Shown one piece after another: positions 19,021 through 27,464 of a stretch of 64,000 nucleotides of DNA. A program made the position numbers and the translations under genes. The stretch is from Candidatus Hydrogenedentota bacterium (GTDB taxonomy: Bacteria > Hydrogenedentota > Hydrogenedentia > Hydrogenedentales > CAITNO01): assembly GCA_018056705.1 (NCBI GenBank), contig JAGPFE010000003.1, positions 1-64,000 of the forward strand, given 5' to 3'. Below the pieces are notes generated by a model. That model did no database searches. It saw only the letters and a list, made by a program, of their open reading frames with translations, and was not told where the DNA came from. The first letter of the stretch is position 1. The number at the start of each line of letters is the position of its first letter.

Positions 19021-19785
19021 TCAGCGTTCAGGCCATTCCCGCGCGATATCCGGCGCGGCCGCCACGAACCGGTCGACAAGGTCCGGGTCGAACTGGCTGC
19101 CCCGGCGCTGCTGAAGGTATTCCAGTCCATCGGCTACCGTGGCGTGGCCTCCACGGTAGGGGCGGGGACTGGTCATCGCGCAGAACACGTCCACCACGCG
19201 CAGGGCCCGGGCTTCAAAGGGAATGGCCTGGCCTTCCAGGCCATTTGGATAGCCGGTTCCATCGTAATTTTCCGCGTGATGCCGCACGGTTTCGGCGATG
19301 GTCGCGTCGGCAAGGCCCCGCTGGATCAGCAGGTCCGCGCCCAGGGCGGGATAGGTCCGGATTTTCAGCCACTCTTCATAGGTGAGCAGGTTTTTCTTGA
19401 GCAGCAGGTCGTTGTCCAGGAGCAGTTTTCCAACGCCGCGCCACAGGGCCGCCTGCTGAATCCGCCAGGCCTGTTCGGGATCCAGGTTCAGCGCGCGGGC
19501 AAACCGGGCGGCATGGGCGGCGGTCCGGAAGGTAGCCCCCGGGGGGATATCTTCACGCGCGTCCAGCGCGTCGGCCAGCAGGAGGGTCTCCGCGGTGACC
19601 CGATTCAGGGTAGCCTCCAGGGCGGGTTCCAGCAGTTCCGGCTGACCGCATCCCAGCAGGACCCGCGAGGTTCCGGTCAGGTCGGGACCTTTACGCTCAA
19701 GGAGGGCAAACCGGCCTGCCACGCGGTTCAGCACCTCCCGGACGGATCGGGCGTTGCCAAAACGGGTCAGCGGAATCCACAGCAT
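19021..19785 (-). CDS. Degenerate HD-GYP domain protein
   Basis: This 254-residue protein aligns to HD-GYP cyclic-di-GMP phosphodiesterases over its C-terminal 160 residues. YDGTGYPNGLEGQAIPFEA and VVDVFCAMTSPRPYR are well conserved. Several metal ligands are missing: the HD pair is replaced in LWRGVGK (residues 115-120), the next conserved His-Pro is TYP (144-146), and HHE is HHA (169-171). It is therefore probably catalytically inactive and could act as a binding or interaction module. Residues 1-80 match nothing I recognise. Start ATG 19785 follows GGGAGA. It begins 15 bp after the reductase stop, so they form one transcription unit. Confidence 0.75.
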   Translation of the reverse strand: MLWIPLTRFGNARSVREVLNRVAGRFALLERKGPDLTGTSRVLLGCGQPELLEPALEATLNRVTAETLLLADALDAREDIPPGATFRTAAHAARFARALNLDPEQAWRIQQAALWRGVGKLLLDNDLLLKKNLLTYEEWLKIRTYPALGADLLIQRGLADATIAETVRHHAENYDGTGYPNGLEGQAIPFEARALRVVDVFCAMTSPRPYRGGHATVADGLEYLQQRRGSQFDPDLVDRFVAAAPDIAREWPER

Positions 19786-19800
19786 GACGCGGTCTCCCGG

Positions 19801-21177
19801 TTATGGCTGGTAGTTGTCGAGTACGGCCAGCATGTCTTCTATCCTGCTGAACCGCTCGCGTGGCTTTCCCCTGGCCGCTCCCCGGGCAACCTCGGCCGCG
19901 TCGATGCGCTTCCAGTCCGCGTAGGATACCACGCGGACGCCCCGATTTTTCAGGAGACGTTCCACGGCGTCGCTGTCGGGTTCGGCGCACGGGGTGAGTC
20001 GCTCCAGGTCACTGAGAAGGGTCTTGACGGTTTCCAGGCTGTCCGGCTTGTTGGTGCCGATCACGCCGGTGGGTCCCCGCTTGATCCATCCCGCGACGTA
20101 CAGTCCCGGGAGTTCCCGGCCGTTGTCCTCAACCCGGCCGCCGGTGTGGGGTATCGTGCCCGTTTTTTCGTTGAACGGCACGCCCGGCATGGGACGTCCC
20201 CGGTACCCGACGCTCCGGAAGACCAGGCCACAGGGGATGTCGACCAGTGTTCCGGTGCCCCAGGCTTTCTGACGTCCGGGCTCGCCGGCCAGGCGGGTGC
20301 GCTCGAAACACATGGCCTCTACCCGGTCCCCGCCTAGCACGGCGGCAGGTGCCAGGAAGAACCGGAACCGGACACGACGCCCATCCCCGGGGCGGTTGTG
20401 ACTGTATTCCTCGAGCACCTCGATGATCCGCTTGAGGCCGGGGGAGGCGTCGATTTCCTGCCGGCAGGCCGGGGTGAGGGCGAATTCATCGGGTTCCACC
20501 ATCGGCGTCGCGCCCGGGATTTCGGCCATTTCCTTGAGTTCGGGCAGCGTGCACTTGACCTGGGCTGGACCGCGGCGGGCCACGATGTGGATTTCACGGA
20601 TGTTGCTTTCCGCCAGGGCGTCCAGGGCGTAATCGGCGATGTCGGTGGTCTTGAGTATGTCCACCGGCGTGGCCAGCATCCGGGCGACATCCATGGCGAC
20701 ATTGCCCATGCCGACCACCACGGCAGTTTCACAGGACAGGTCGAAGCGCTCGTTCCGGTAATCGGGGTGGGCGTTGTACCACCCGACGAAGGCCGTGGCG
20801 GCGTGGCTGCCCGGCAGGGATTCGCCGGGCACGTCCATTGGCCGGTCTCCTTCCGCGCCGTAGGCCAGCAGGATCGCGTCGTAGAAGTGCCGGAGTTCCT
20901 CGATGGGCAGGTCTCGACCGATCGTAACGTTCCCGAAGTAGCGGAATCGTTCGTGCTCGGCGGTTTTTTCGAACACCTGCGACGCCGACCGGATCTTGGG
21001 ATGGTCCGGCGCGACCCCGCCGCGCACCAGTCCGAAGGGTACCGGCAGGCGTTCAAACATGTCCACGGCGCACACCACCAGGGATTTCAGCAGGGTCTCC
21101 GCGGCGAAAAATCCGCTGGGGCCGCTGCCCACGATGGCCACGCGCAAGGGGCGTTGCGGGGTTCCAATTTCAGCCAT
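19801..21177 (-). CDS. fprA: Ferredoxin-NADP(+) reductase, adrenodoxin-reductase (FprA) type
   Basis: This 458-residue flavoprotein moves electrons between NADPH and a ferredoxin. The FAD-binding loop [15 protein letters not shown] is at residues 11-25. PFGLVRGGVAPDHP is characteristic of the adrenodoxin reductase/FprA group. The NADPH loop VVVGMGNVAMDVARML lies near 155-170, RRGPAQVKCTLPEL near 215, and the C-terminal GLYVAGWIKRGPTGVIGTNK closes the FAD site. Start ATG 21177 is preceded by AGGTGG. A TATAAT on the minus strand at 21228-21233 is a possible -10. It is the first gene of a two-gene unit with the HD-GYP-like protein. Confidence 0.93.
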   Translation of the reverse strand: MAEIGTPQRPLRVAIVGSGPSGFFAAETLLKSLVVCAVDMFERLPVPFGLVRGGVAPDHPKIRSASQVFEKTAEHERFRYFGNVTIGRDLPIEELRHFYDAILLAYGAEGDRPMDVPGESLPGSHAATAFVGWYNAHPDYRNERFDLSCETAVVVGMGNVAMDVARMLATPVDILKTTDIADYALDALAESNIREIHIVARRGPAQVKCTLPELKEMAEIPGATPMVEPDEFALTPACRQEIDASPGLKRIIEVLEEYSHNRPGDGRRVRFRFFLAPAAVLGGDRVEAMCFERTRLAGEPGRQKAWGTGTLVDIPCGLVFRSVGYRGRPMPGVPFNEKTGTIPHTGGRVEDNGRELPGLYVAGWIKRGPTGVIGTNKPDSLETVKTLLSDLERLTPCAEPDSDAVERLLKNRGVRVVSYADWKRIDAAEVARGAARGKPRERFSRIEDMLAVLDNYQP

Positions 21178-21307
21178 GACCCACCTGTCACTCGGATTTT
21201 GTTTTTCTAACAAGATCAGAAGGCTACATTATACCCATATCCCGTCTTTCGAGGGCAGAACAAGCGGTTGCCCCGACGTTCCGACAGGCGCCGAGAAGCG
21301 CGGATCG

Positions 21308-23596
21308 TTACCGGGGGACGGGCGGTTGCCACATCGTGAAGGACTGGGCCCCCGGGGCATCCGGCTGAAAAGGTCCGGGGATCGGATGATCTCCCTGGCG
21401 GATGCGGCCGGTCATGTCGTAATCCAGGCGATAGGGGGTTCCGTCAGGCTGTTCGTAGGGCAGACTGGGGATGCTGGCCTTGCCCAGGAGGTCGGTGGTA
21501 ACGAGGGAACGGTTTCCCGGGGCCAGGCATGCCGGGGGAAACGTGATCCGCAGGCGGACGGTACCATCCGGGCTGACATCGGTTTCGGGCACGGGGACCT
21601 GCTCGTCATCCAGGACCAGGGGATCCGCCTCGTGCCTGGAAGGCCGGGCCCCGTTCAGAAAAACATTGCCCCCCATGAAGACGGGCAGGCAGGATTCATG
21701 GTCGTAAGGAGTAAGGTCGGCGGGCCCGATAAACAGGTTGTTGTAGTACCGGTCATCGCCACAGATGTTGTCGTGCATGCCGGCGAGTTCGGTGGAATGG
21801 GCCTTGTGGTAAGGGGTAAGGCGACTATCGTAGCGGGCGATATTCATCCGTCCCGTGAACAGGTTATGGGCATACGCGATACCCCGGGAGACGGTCAGCA
21901 GGCTGGTGGGCGACAGGAACACGTTGTGATCCACCAGCGCTGGCCCATGATTGACCTCGAGGAAGAGGTCTTCGTAACGGTTGTCGTCAAAGACGTTTCC
22001 GGTGACCCGCGCGCCCTGGGCCATCCAGTCCAGCCAGAGGCCCCGGCAGGTGTCATGGATGTAATTGTTCCGGATGATCACGTCAATAGCGCCGTGCAGC
22101 TTGATGCCGGCCATTTCCGCGCCGGTGAAGAGTTCCCGGACGTGGATGTCGTGAATGTGATTCTGCTCGATCACGCTGAACACCGCGCCCAGGCTGCCGA
22201 CGATACCGGTCTGTTCGCAGTGAGAGATGTGATTCCGCCGGACGATGTGGCTGCCGATATGGTCCCGATTCCAGCCCCGGTCGATCGCGCGGTGAATGGT
22301 GGCCACGTAACCCTCGGCGGTGTTTTCGGAGGTATTGTCGAACGCGTCGCCATGCTTGCCCAGGGAAATCCCCGAACACACCGAGTGACTGATCACGTTG
22401 TCTTCGATAACCCACCCCCTGCTCCAGTTGGTGCCTATGAGCGCGACCTGCTCGGCGGTAGGCGGGGCCCAGTTCGGCGCGGCGTGACGCATGGTCAGGC
22501 CGCGGATCGTCAGGTAGTTGATGCCCACGCGGGATGGATAGAAAACGGCCTTCCGAACGTTAATTTCAACCGTTTCCGTGTTAGGATCCACCCCGGGGAA
22601 CTGTGCCCATATGGTAGTTGCGTCCGGGGTGACCTCCGCGAACCACAGGGGGGCCTCGAGTTCACGCCGGCTTACCTCCTGCGCGCGGAAGACGAAACAC
22701 AGGCGTTGCTTTCCGGAAAGGGGCGTGATCTGAACCACGCGGGACTGCCAGTTTTGCCATCCACTGGTGTTATTGACCCGGCACGCGCCCAGTTTTTCGC
22801 CCTCCGGGCCATCGCGACGGATTTCGATGATTCCGCCACGGGTGGCCGAGGCCACCCGCAGGGTCAGCGCGTCAAGGTTTTGCCCGAGGTCGACCTCGTC
22901 GAACAGGATCCAGTCGTTCGCCCGGATGAATCCGACACATTCGCCGCCCTCGTCACAGGGGGCATTGCGCGTGCCCTTCCGGTCGATGATATGGTCCACG
23001 GATATCGTTGGCGCGGAGGTGTCCTTTCCGGGACGCCACCACGCGACGTTGAGCAGGTAGTCGTCCGACAGGGTCAGCCAGGCGGGTTTCTGGCCAGGCG
23101 GCAGGAAGAGGTCTTCCCGGGCCGCGGCCTCGATGAGCCATTCCCCGTTCAGGTAAACGGCGCCGGTGTGATGTTTCCGTCCCCGCCCATCGAACCAGTC
23201 GCCCCGGATTTCATCCGCGAAGGGATTGAAATCGCCGAAGAACGCCGCCGGAAGGGTGACCTTCCAGACGTCCCCGGCGACGCGTTCCCAGCCCTTCACG
23301 ATCTCGGATCCCCGGATTTCTGGATGGGCGCCCGGCGCGGCCTGGTAAACGATTCGCGCGGTGTCGCTGGTGCCGCCCCTGGGCGGATCCACGCGTTCGC
23401 GGTACAGCCCATCGTGGATGACGATGGTGTCGCCCGGCATGGCCCGGTCGGCGGCGGCCTGGATGGTTTTCAGGGGCGCGCTGGCGTCGCCGCTATTGCC
23501 GTTGTCTCCCGCGGGCGAAACATGCCACTCCCGCGCGTGGCATACCGGTCCCATGAGGAGAGTGAGCAGCAGGGTCACCGTGAGATTTCGAAGCAT
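21308..23596 (-). CDS. Secreted right-handed parallel beta-helix protein
   Basis: This 762-residue exported protein has a signal peptide (MLRNLTVTLLLTLLMGPVCHA). A DUF1565-like start follows: WHVSPAGDNGNSGDASAPLKT, then IQAAADRAMPGDTIVIHDGLYRE. A central beta-sandwich insertion lies around residues 200-340. A long beta-helix (about 350-600) has regular turns such as WVIEDNVISHS, HIVRRNHISHC, SVIEQNHIHDI and VIIRNNYIHDT. This fold is common to pectate lyases, alginate lyases and GH28/GH110 enzymes. The catalytic type cannot be assigned. Start ATG 23596 has AAGGAA upstream. It is divergent from a GH-A-like gene and shares a 97-bp promoter region with it, containing TATAAT on the minus strand at 23639-23644. 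Confidence 0.75.
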   Translation of the reverse strand: MLRNLTVTLLLTLLMGPVCHAREWHVSPAGDNGNSGDASAPLKTIQAAADRAMPGDTIVIHDGLYRERVDPPRGGTSDTARIVYQAAPGAHPEIRGSEIVKGWERVAGDVWKVTLPAAFFGDFNPFADEIRGDWFDGRGRKHHTGAVYLNGEWLIEAAAREDLFLPPGQKPAWLTLSDDYLLNVAWWRPGKDTSAPTISVDHIIDRKGTRNAPCDEGGECVGFIRANDWILFDEVDLGQNLDALTLRVASATRGGIIEIRRDGPEGEKLGACRVNNTSGWQNWQSRVVQITPLSGKQRLCFVFRAQEVSRRELEAPLWFAEVTPDATTIWAQFPGVDPNTETVEINVRKAVFYPSRVGINYLTIRGLTMRHAAPNWAPPTAEQVALIGTNWSRGWVIEDNVISHSVCSGISLGKHGDAFDNTSENTAEGYVATIHRAIDRGWNRDHIGSHIVRRNHISHCEQTGIVGSLGAVFSVIEQNHIHDIHVRELFTGAEMAGIKLHGAIDVIIRNNYIHDTCRGLWLDWMAQGARVTGNVFDDNRYEDLFLEVNHGPALVDHNVFLSPTSLLTVSRGIAYAHNLFTGRMNIARYDSRLTPYHKAHSTELAGMHDNICGDDRYYNNLFIGPADLTPYDHESCLPVFMGGNVFLNGARPSRHEADPLVLDDEQVPVPETDVSPDGTVRLRITFPPACLAPGNRSLVTTDLLGKASIPSLPYEQPDGTPYRLDYDMTGRIRQGDHPIPGPFQPDAPGAQSFTMWQPPVPR

Positions 23597-23693
23597 GACG
23601 CATTCCTTCTTATTGGTTAAACCATTCCGTGTCATGCGATTATATTTCTTGTTATTATGGGGTCGTAAAATGGCTCCAGACAAGGAGGAAGCC

Positions 23694-25184
23694 GTGCGAA
23701 GGGTCGATATTGTCAACCTGATCACGGGTGGGGTGTTTTCCGGAACCACGCGCGTGGAACGTTCCGCTTCCCTGGCGGGAGCGGGCATACTGCTGGTCCT
23801 CCTCGCGGGGGGCCTGGCGGTTACGCCGAAAGCATGCGCGCGGGGAGGCATTGAGCCATGGCCTGAAAATCCGTGGTACTGGAGTTACCACGGGAAACCG
23901 GTGCTGCTGCTTGGCGGCAGCGATGACGATAACCTGTTTCAATGGCCGGAGGCGGACCTGAAGGCCCAGCTGGACCGGCTGGTCGCGTCCGGGGGCAACG
24001 TGATCCGCAATACCATGAGTGACCGGAAAGACAAGGGGTTTGAGGTGTACCCCTTCCGGCAACTGGACGAGGGAAAGTATGACCTGGACGCGTGGAACCC
24101 CGAGTATTGGGACCGGTTCGAGCGAATGCTTCGGGAAACGGCCAGGCGCCGGGTGTTTGTGCAGATCGAGGTGTGGGACCGGTTCGATTACACCGACGCG
24201 GGCGGGTCAGACCGGTGGTGGAATCACCCCTACAATCCCCGGAATAACGTCAACTACACGTTCGAAGCGTCCGGGTTCGCGGAACGGTATCCCGATCATC
24301 CTGGTGCCAATCGCCAGCCGTTTTTCTTCACGGTGCCCGAGCTGGAGAATAACCAGGTCGTGCTCAAGTACCAGCAGGCCTTTGTCCGGCGGATGCTGTC
24401 GTATACCCTGAAGTATGACCACGTGCTCTACTGCGTGGATAACGAGACCAGCGGGGCGGAAGCGTGGGCCCAGTACTGGGCGCGTTTCATCCACGAGCAG
24501 GCAAGAGCCGCCGGGAAGACGGTTTACGTTACCGAGATGTGGGACGAATGGGACATCACGCATGCCACGCATCGGCGTACCTACGATCACCCGGAACTTT
24601 ACGGTTACGTCGATGTGTCCCAGAACAACCACGTGAAAGGCTGGACCCACTGGGAACGGCTTCTGGCCGCGCGGAGTTACCTGGCGTTTCATCCCCGGCC
24701 CATGAACAACACCAAGATCTATGGGGCAGACGGCAACCGGTTCGGGGACACGACCCAGGACGGCATCGAGCGGTTCTGGCGGATCCTGCTGGCGGGATGC
24801 GCGAGCGCGCGGTTTCACCGCCCGGATTCCGGTCTCGGCCTGAACGACGTGGCCGTGGCATCCTTGCGGGCCGCCCGGAAGGTGGAGTCCATGATCCCGT
24901 TCTGGAAACTGGCGCCTCCCGCGGATCAACCGCTGTCCCGGGACCGTGGACTGGCCTGGTTGAGCGTGGCGCCTGGAGATGGCGCGGTGATATTCGTGCC
25001 TCGCCAGGACCCCATGCCGGAGATCTGGCTCGATGCCCACCTGGTCAGTTCCAAAGAGCCGTCTGTTCTCTGGATCGACGTGGAAAAAGCGACATGGGGC
25101 AAACCGGAACCGCTCGAGCGAGATGCGGAAAAGTTCCGGTTGGGTTGCCCGGGTTCCGGTAACTGGATCGGGGTGATCCAATAA
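23694..25184 (+). CDS. Exported GH-A-like (DUF4038/cellulase-type) glycosidase
   Basis: This 496-residue protein most likely starts at GTG 23694, preceded by a perfect AAGGAGG (23681-23687); ATG 23670 is possible but lacks a site. An N-terminal hydrophobic segment ([23 protein letters not shown], residues about 30-50) suggests export. The TIM-barrel body includes [30 protein letters not shown], then [10 protein letters not shown] (candidate acid/base Glu) and [10 protein letters not shown] (candidate nucleophile Glu), an order seen in clan GH-A. A small C-terminal beta domain follows ([15 protein letters not shown]). It is closest in style to cellulase-like/DUF4038 proteins of unknown substrate. 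Confidence 0.7.
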   Translation: MRRVDIVNLITGGVFSGTTRVERSASLAGAGILLVLLAGGLAVTPKACARGGIEPWPENPWYWSYHGKPVLLLGGSDDDNLFQWPEADLKAQLDRLVASGGNVIRNTMSDRKDKGFEVYPFRQLDEGKYDLDAWNPEYWDRFERMLRETARRRVFVQIEVWDRFDYTDAGGSDRWWNHPYNPRNNVNYTFEASGFAERYPDHPGANRQPFFFTVPELENNQVVLKYQQAFVRRMLSYTLKYDHVLYCVDNETSGAEAWAQYWARFIHEQARAAGKTVYVTEMWDEWDITHATHRRTYDHPELYGYVDVSQNNHVKGWTHWERLLAARSYLAFHPRPMNNTKIYGADGNRFGDTTQDGIERFWRILLAGCASARFHRPDSGLGLNDVAVASLRAARKVESMIPFWKLAPPADQPLSRDRGLAWLSVAPGDGAVIFVPRQDPMPEIWLDAHLVSSKEPSVLWIDVEKATWGKPEPLERDAEKFRLGCPGSGNWIGVIQ

Positions 25185-25204
25185 CCCGTGCGTTTCCGGG
25201 TTTT
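25183..25204 (+). terminator. Weak terminator after the GH-A-like gene
   Basis: AACCCG (25183-25188) and CGGGTT (25197-25202) form a short stem that overlaps the stop codon and is followed by TTG. Confidence 0.35.
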
Positions 25205-25231
25205 GTGCTGGAACACGAAATCCATTACAAT
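25203..25231 (+). promoter_or_regulatory. Sigma70-type promoter for trpB2
   Basis: TTGTGC (25203-25208) and TACAAT (25226-25231) are spaced by 17 bp, 53 bp upstream of the ATG at 25285. Confidence 0.6.
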
Positions 25232-25284
25232 TCCCCCGATTTCCCCAGTATGCCGGCGCCCGCGCGCGGCTGAAGGAACTTTCC

Positions 25285-26658
25285 ATGCGCGACTACATCA
25301 TCCCTCTTGACGCGAAGCGTCTTCCCGACGCGTGGTACAACATCAACGCGGACATGCCCGAACCGATGGCTCCCGTGCTGCATCCGGGAACCCTGAAGCC
25401 GGTCGTGCCCGAGGATCTGGCCCCGATTTTTCCCATGGGCCTCATCGAACAGGAAATGAGCGCGGAACGGTACATTTCCATTCCCGGCGAGGTGATGGAC
25501 AAGTACCGGCTCTACCGGCCCACCCCCCTGCGTCGCGCGTGGCGCCTGGAAGAAGCCCTGGGGACACCCGCGCGCATCTATTACAAGAACGAAAGCGTGT
25601 CACCCTCGGGTAGCCACAAGATCAACACGTCCATCGCGCAGGCCTATTACAACCTGAAAGAGGGCGTGCGGCGCCTCAGCACGGAGACCGGCGCGGGACA
25701 GTGGGGCACGGCCCTGTCCATCGCGTGCGCCATGTTCGGCATGGAGTGCGTGGTCTACATGGTACGGGTGAGTTTCGAGCAGAAACCCTACCGGAAGATC
25801 CTGATGGAGACCTACGGTGGAAAGGTCATCCCGAGTCCCAGCGACACCACGGAAATCGGCCGGAAGTTACGGGCCGAAAATCCAGGCACCACCGGAAGCC
25901 TTGGCATGGCCATCTCCGAAGCGGTGGAAGTGGCGGCCATGAGCGGCGGGTCGGTGAAATACAGCCTGGGCAGCGTGCTGAACCACGTGTGCCTGCACCA
26001 GACCATCATCGGCGAGGAAGCGAAACTGCAACTGGAAAGCGTGGGCGAATACCCGGACGTGGTATTCGGCTGCTGCGGGGGCGGGTCCAATTTCGCGGGC
26101 ATCGCGTTTCCCTTCCTGCGCGACCGCCTTGCCGGCAAGAGCAGGGTGCGGTGCGTGGCGGTAGAGCCGGCGGCGTGTCCCACCCTGACGCGCGGTCCCT
26201 TCGCCTATGATTTCGGCGACACCGGTGGCCTGACGCCCCTCATGAAGCAGTACACGCTGGGACACAATTTCGTGCCACCGGGGATACATGCCGGCGGATT
26301 GCGGTACCACGGCGTGGCCGCGCAGGTGGCGCATCTCAAGCACCTGGGTCAACTGGATGCCCTGGCATTGCCCCAGAATCCCTGTTTCGAAGCCGCGCTC
26401 CTGTTCGCGAAATGCGAGGGAATCGTGCCTGCCCCGGAATCCAGCCACGCGATCCGCGCGGCCGTGGATGAGGCCATCCGTTGCCGGGAGGCGAACGAAT
26501 CCAAGGTCATCCTGTTCAACCTGAGCGGTCATGGTCACTTTGACATGTCCGCGTACGCGGCCTACCTGCAGGGCGACCTTGTGGACCTGGAACTGGACGA
26601 AGAAGCCCTGAAAAAGGGCTTGTCCAGCCTGCCGAAGGTGGAAGCACCGACGGCCTGA
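25285..26658 (+). CDS. trpB2: Tryptophan synthase beta chain, TrpB2 type
   Basis: This 457-residue PLP enzyme joins indole and serine to tryptophan. PLP Lys112 lies in [21 protein letters not shown] and the phosphate loop [10 protein letters not shown] are present, and the C-terminal [15 protein letters not shown] is diagnostic of the TrpB2 subgroup. TrpB2 proteins are longer at the N-terminus than TrpB1 and usually do not pair with TrpA; some act as indole-salvage or serine-deaminase-like enzymes. It stands alone here with no other trp gene, in line with that. Start: ATG 25285, AAGGAAC just upstream. Confidence 0.93.
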   Translation: MRDYIIPLDAKRLPDAWYNINADMPEPMAPVLHPGTLKPVVPEDLAPIFPMGLIEQEMSAERYISIPGEVMDKYRLYRPTPLRRAWRLEEALGTPARIYYKNESVSPSGSHKINTSIAQAYYNLKEGVRRLSTETGAGQWGTALSIACAMFGMECVVYMVRVSFEQKPYRKILMETYGGKVIPSPSDTTEIGRKLRAENPGTTGSLGMAISEAVEVAAMSGGSVKYSLGSVLNHVCLHQTIIGEEAKLQLESVGEYPDVVFGCCGGGSNFAGIAFPFLRDRLAGKSRVRCVAVEPAACPTLTRGPFAYDFGDTGGLTPLMKQYTLGHNFVPPGIHAGGLRYHGVAAQVAHLKHLGQLDALALPQNPCFEAALLFAKCEGIVPAPESSHAIRAAVDEAIRCREANESKVILFNLSGHGHFDMSAYAAYLQGDLVDLELDEEALKKGLSSLPKVEAPTA

Positions 26659-26671
26659 GTCGTCTTTTTTT
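26647..26671 (+). terminator. Probable terminator after trpB2
   Basis: A short CGAC/GTCG stem around the trpB2 stop is followed by a run of seven T at 26664-26670. The stem is weak. Confidence 0.4.
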
Positions 26672-26698
26672 GAAAACCATCGTTATTCTGGGTACAAC
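26670..26698 (+). promoter_or_regulatory. Sigma70-type promoter for small exported protein
   Basis: TTGAAA (26670-26675) and TACAAC (26693-26698) with 17-bp spacing; the gene starts 41 bp later. Confidence 0.6.
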
Positions 26699-26739
26699 AG
26701 TTCTTCGGGGAAAGTGTTTGCTGAGAAAGGAGTACCGAG

Positions 26740-27204
26740 ATGTTCAAGCGCGTGTTCGTGGTGTTGCTGGCGATGGCCGTGGTTCCCGCCGCGATGGTGG
26801 CCCTCGCGGAAGACGCGGCCCAGTCCTGTGACGCGAAAGTGGTCAAGGTTACCGGTGAGAACGTGGAATTACTGGCGGCGGCCGGCGGTGGTGAAGGGGA
26901 TGAAAAATTCGGGAAACTGTACGCCCTCAAGGTGGAATCGGTTTCAGATGAGGCGGGCAACTGCCTGGGCGACGCCTGGAACGGTCGTATCCTGTGCTAC
27001 GTGCCGACCAAGGCGGCCGCGGCGTTACTATCCGGCGAATTAAAGGGGAAGGTGACGGTTACCGGAAAGCTGGTTGGTGGCAGCGTGCTGGTCGTGGAAT
27101 CGGCTTCCGCGGCGGAAGCGCCCAAGGACGGGGGCAATGCCGCGGGCGGCGACGAGTGGGAGGAAATCGGCGTCAAGACCCTCAGCCAGCAGCAGGTCAT
27201 CTGA
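26740..27204 (+). CDS. Small exported protein of unknown function
   Basis: This 154-residue protein starts at ATG 26740 (GAAAGGAG at 26725-26732). The first 23 residues (FKRVFVVLLAMAVVPAAMVALA) are a clear signal peptide. The mature part has three Cys (CDAKVV, NCLGDAW, ILCYVP) and alternating beta-strand-like segments (KVVKVTGENVELLAAA, GKVTVTGKLVGGSVLVVE). A linker rich in Ala, Gly and acidic residues follows, then the end EEIGVKTLSQQQVI. It could be an OB-fold-like periplasmic protein; I recognise no family. It has its own promoter and a terminator downstream, so it is likely monocistronic. Confidence 0.75.
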   Translation: MFKRVFVVLLAMAVVPAAMVALAEDAAQSCDAKVVKVTGENVELLAAAGGGEGDEKFGKLYALKVESVSDEAGNCLGDAWNGRILCYVPTKAAAALLSGELKGKVTVTGKLVGGSVLVVESASAAEAPKDGGNAAGGDEWEEIGVKTLSQQQVI

Positions 27205-27308
27205 ACCTGAGCCTCAGAGGTTGCAAGGGCTCCCGTCACAGGATTCCCGGACAAAAAACCGGGCATAACTGGGCGGCAGGGCGAGTCCTTGTCCGCATGA
27301 AAAAGGTT

Positions 27309-27360
27309 CCCGCGGACGGAATATCCTCCCAGAGAGGAAGGCTGGTCCGCGGGATTTTCT
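27309..27360 (+). terminator. Rho-independent terminator
   Basis: CCCGCGGAC (27309-27317) pairs with GTCCGCGGG (27345-27353), followed by ATTTTCT. The loop contains a second small CCTC/GAGG hairpin. Confidence 0.7.
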
Positions 27361-27374
27361 ATTGATTTCCAGCT

Positions 27375-27411
27375 TGGAACGCCGATAGGTTTTTCCTGCT
27401 ACGACGTTCCA
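27375..27411 (+). other. Second hairpin with T-run ahead of the DUF6259 gene
   Basis: TGGAACG (27375-27381) pairs with CGTTCCA (27405-27411), followed by GTTTTTG. It could be a back-up terminator or a 5' control structure upstream of the promoter. Confidence 0.3.
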
Positions 27412-27415
27412 GTTT

Positions 27416-27443
27416 TTGAGTTTTGATCTGCATCCTGTACCAT
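27416..27443 (+). promoter_or_regulatory. Probable promoter for DUF6259 gene
   Basis: TTGAGT (27416-27421) and TACCAT (27438-27443), spacing 16 bp, 21 bp before the ATG at 27465. GAAGGAGA at 27451-27458 serves as ribosome binding site. Confidence 0.5.
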
Positions 27444-27464
27444 AGGGGAAGAAGGAGACAGGCC

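Noticed and set aside
20996..23620. 874-codon plus-strand open frame over the beta-helix gene
   Set aside because: The minus strand encodes a signal peptide and regular beta-helix turns; the plus-strand translation shows no family features.
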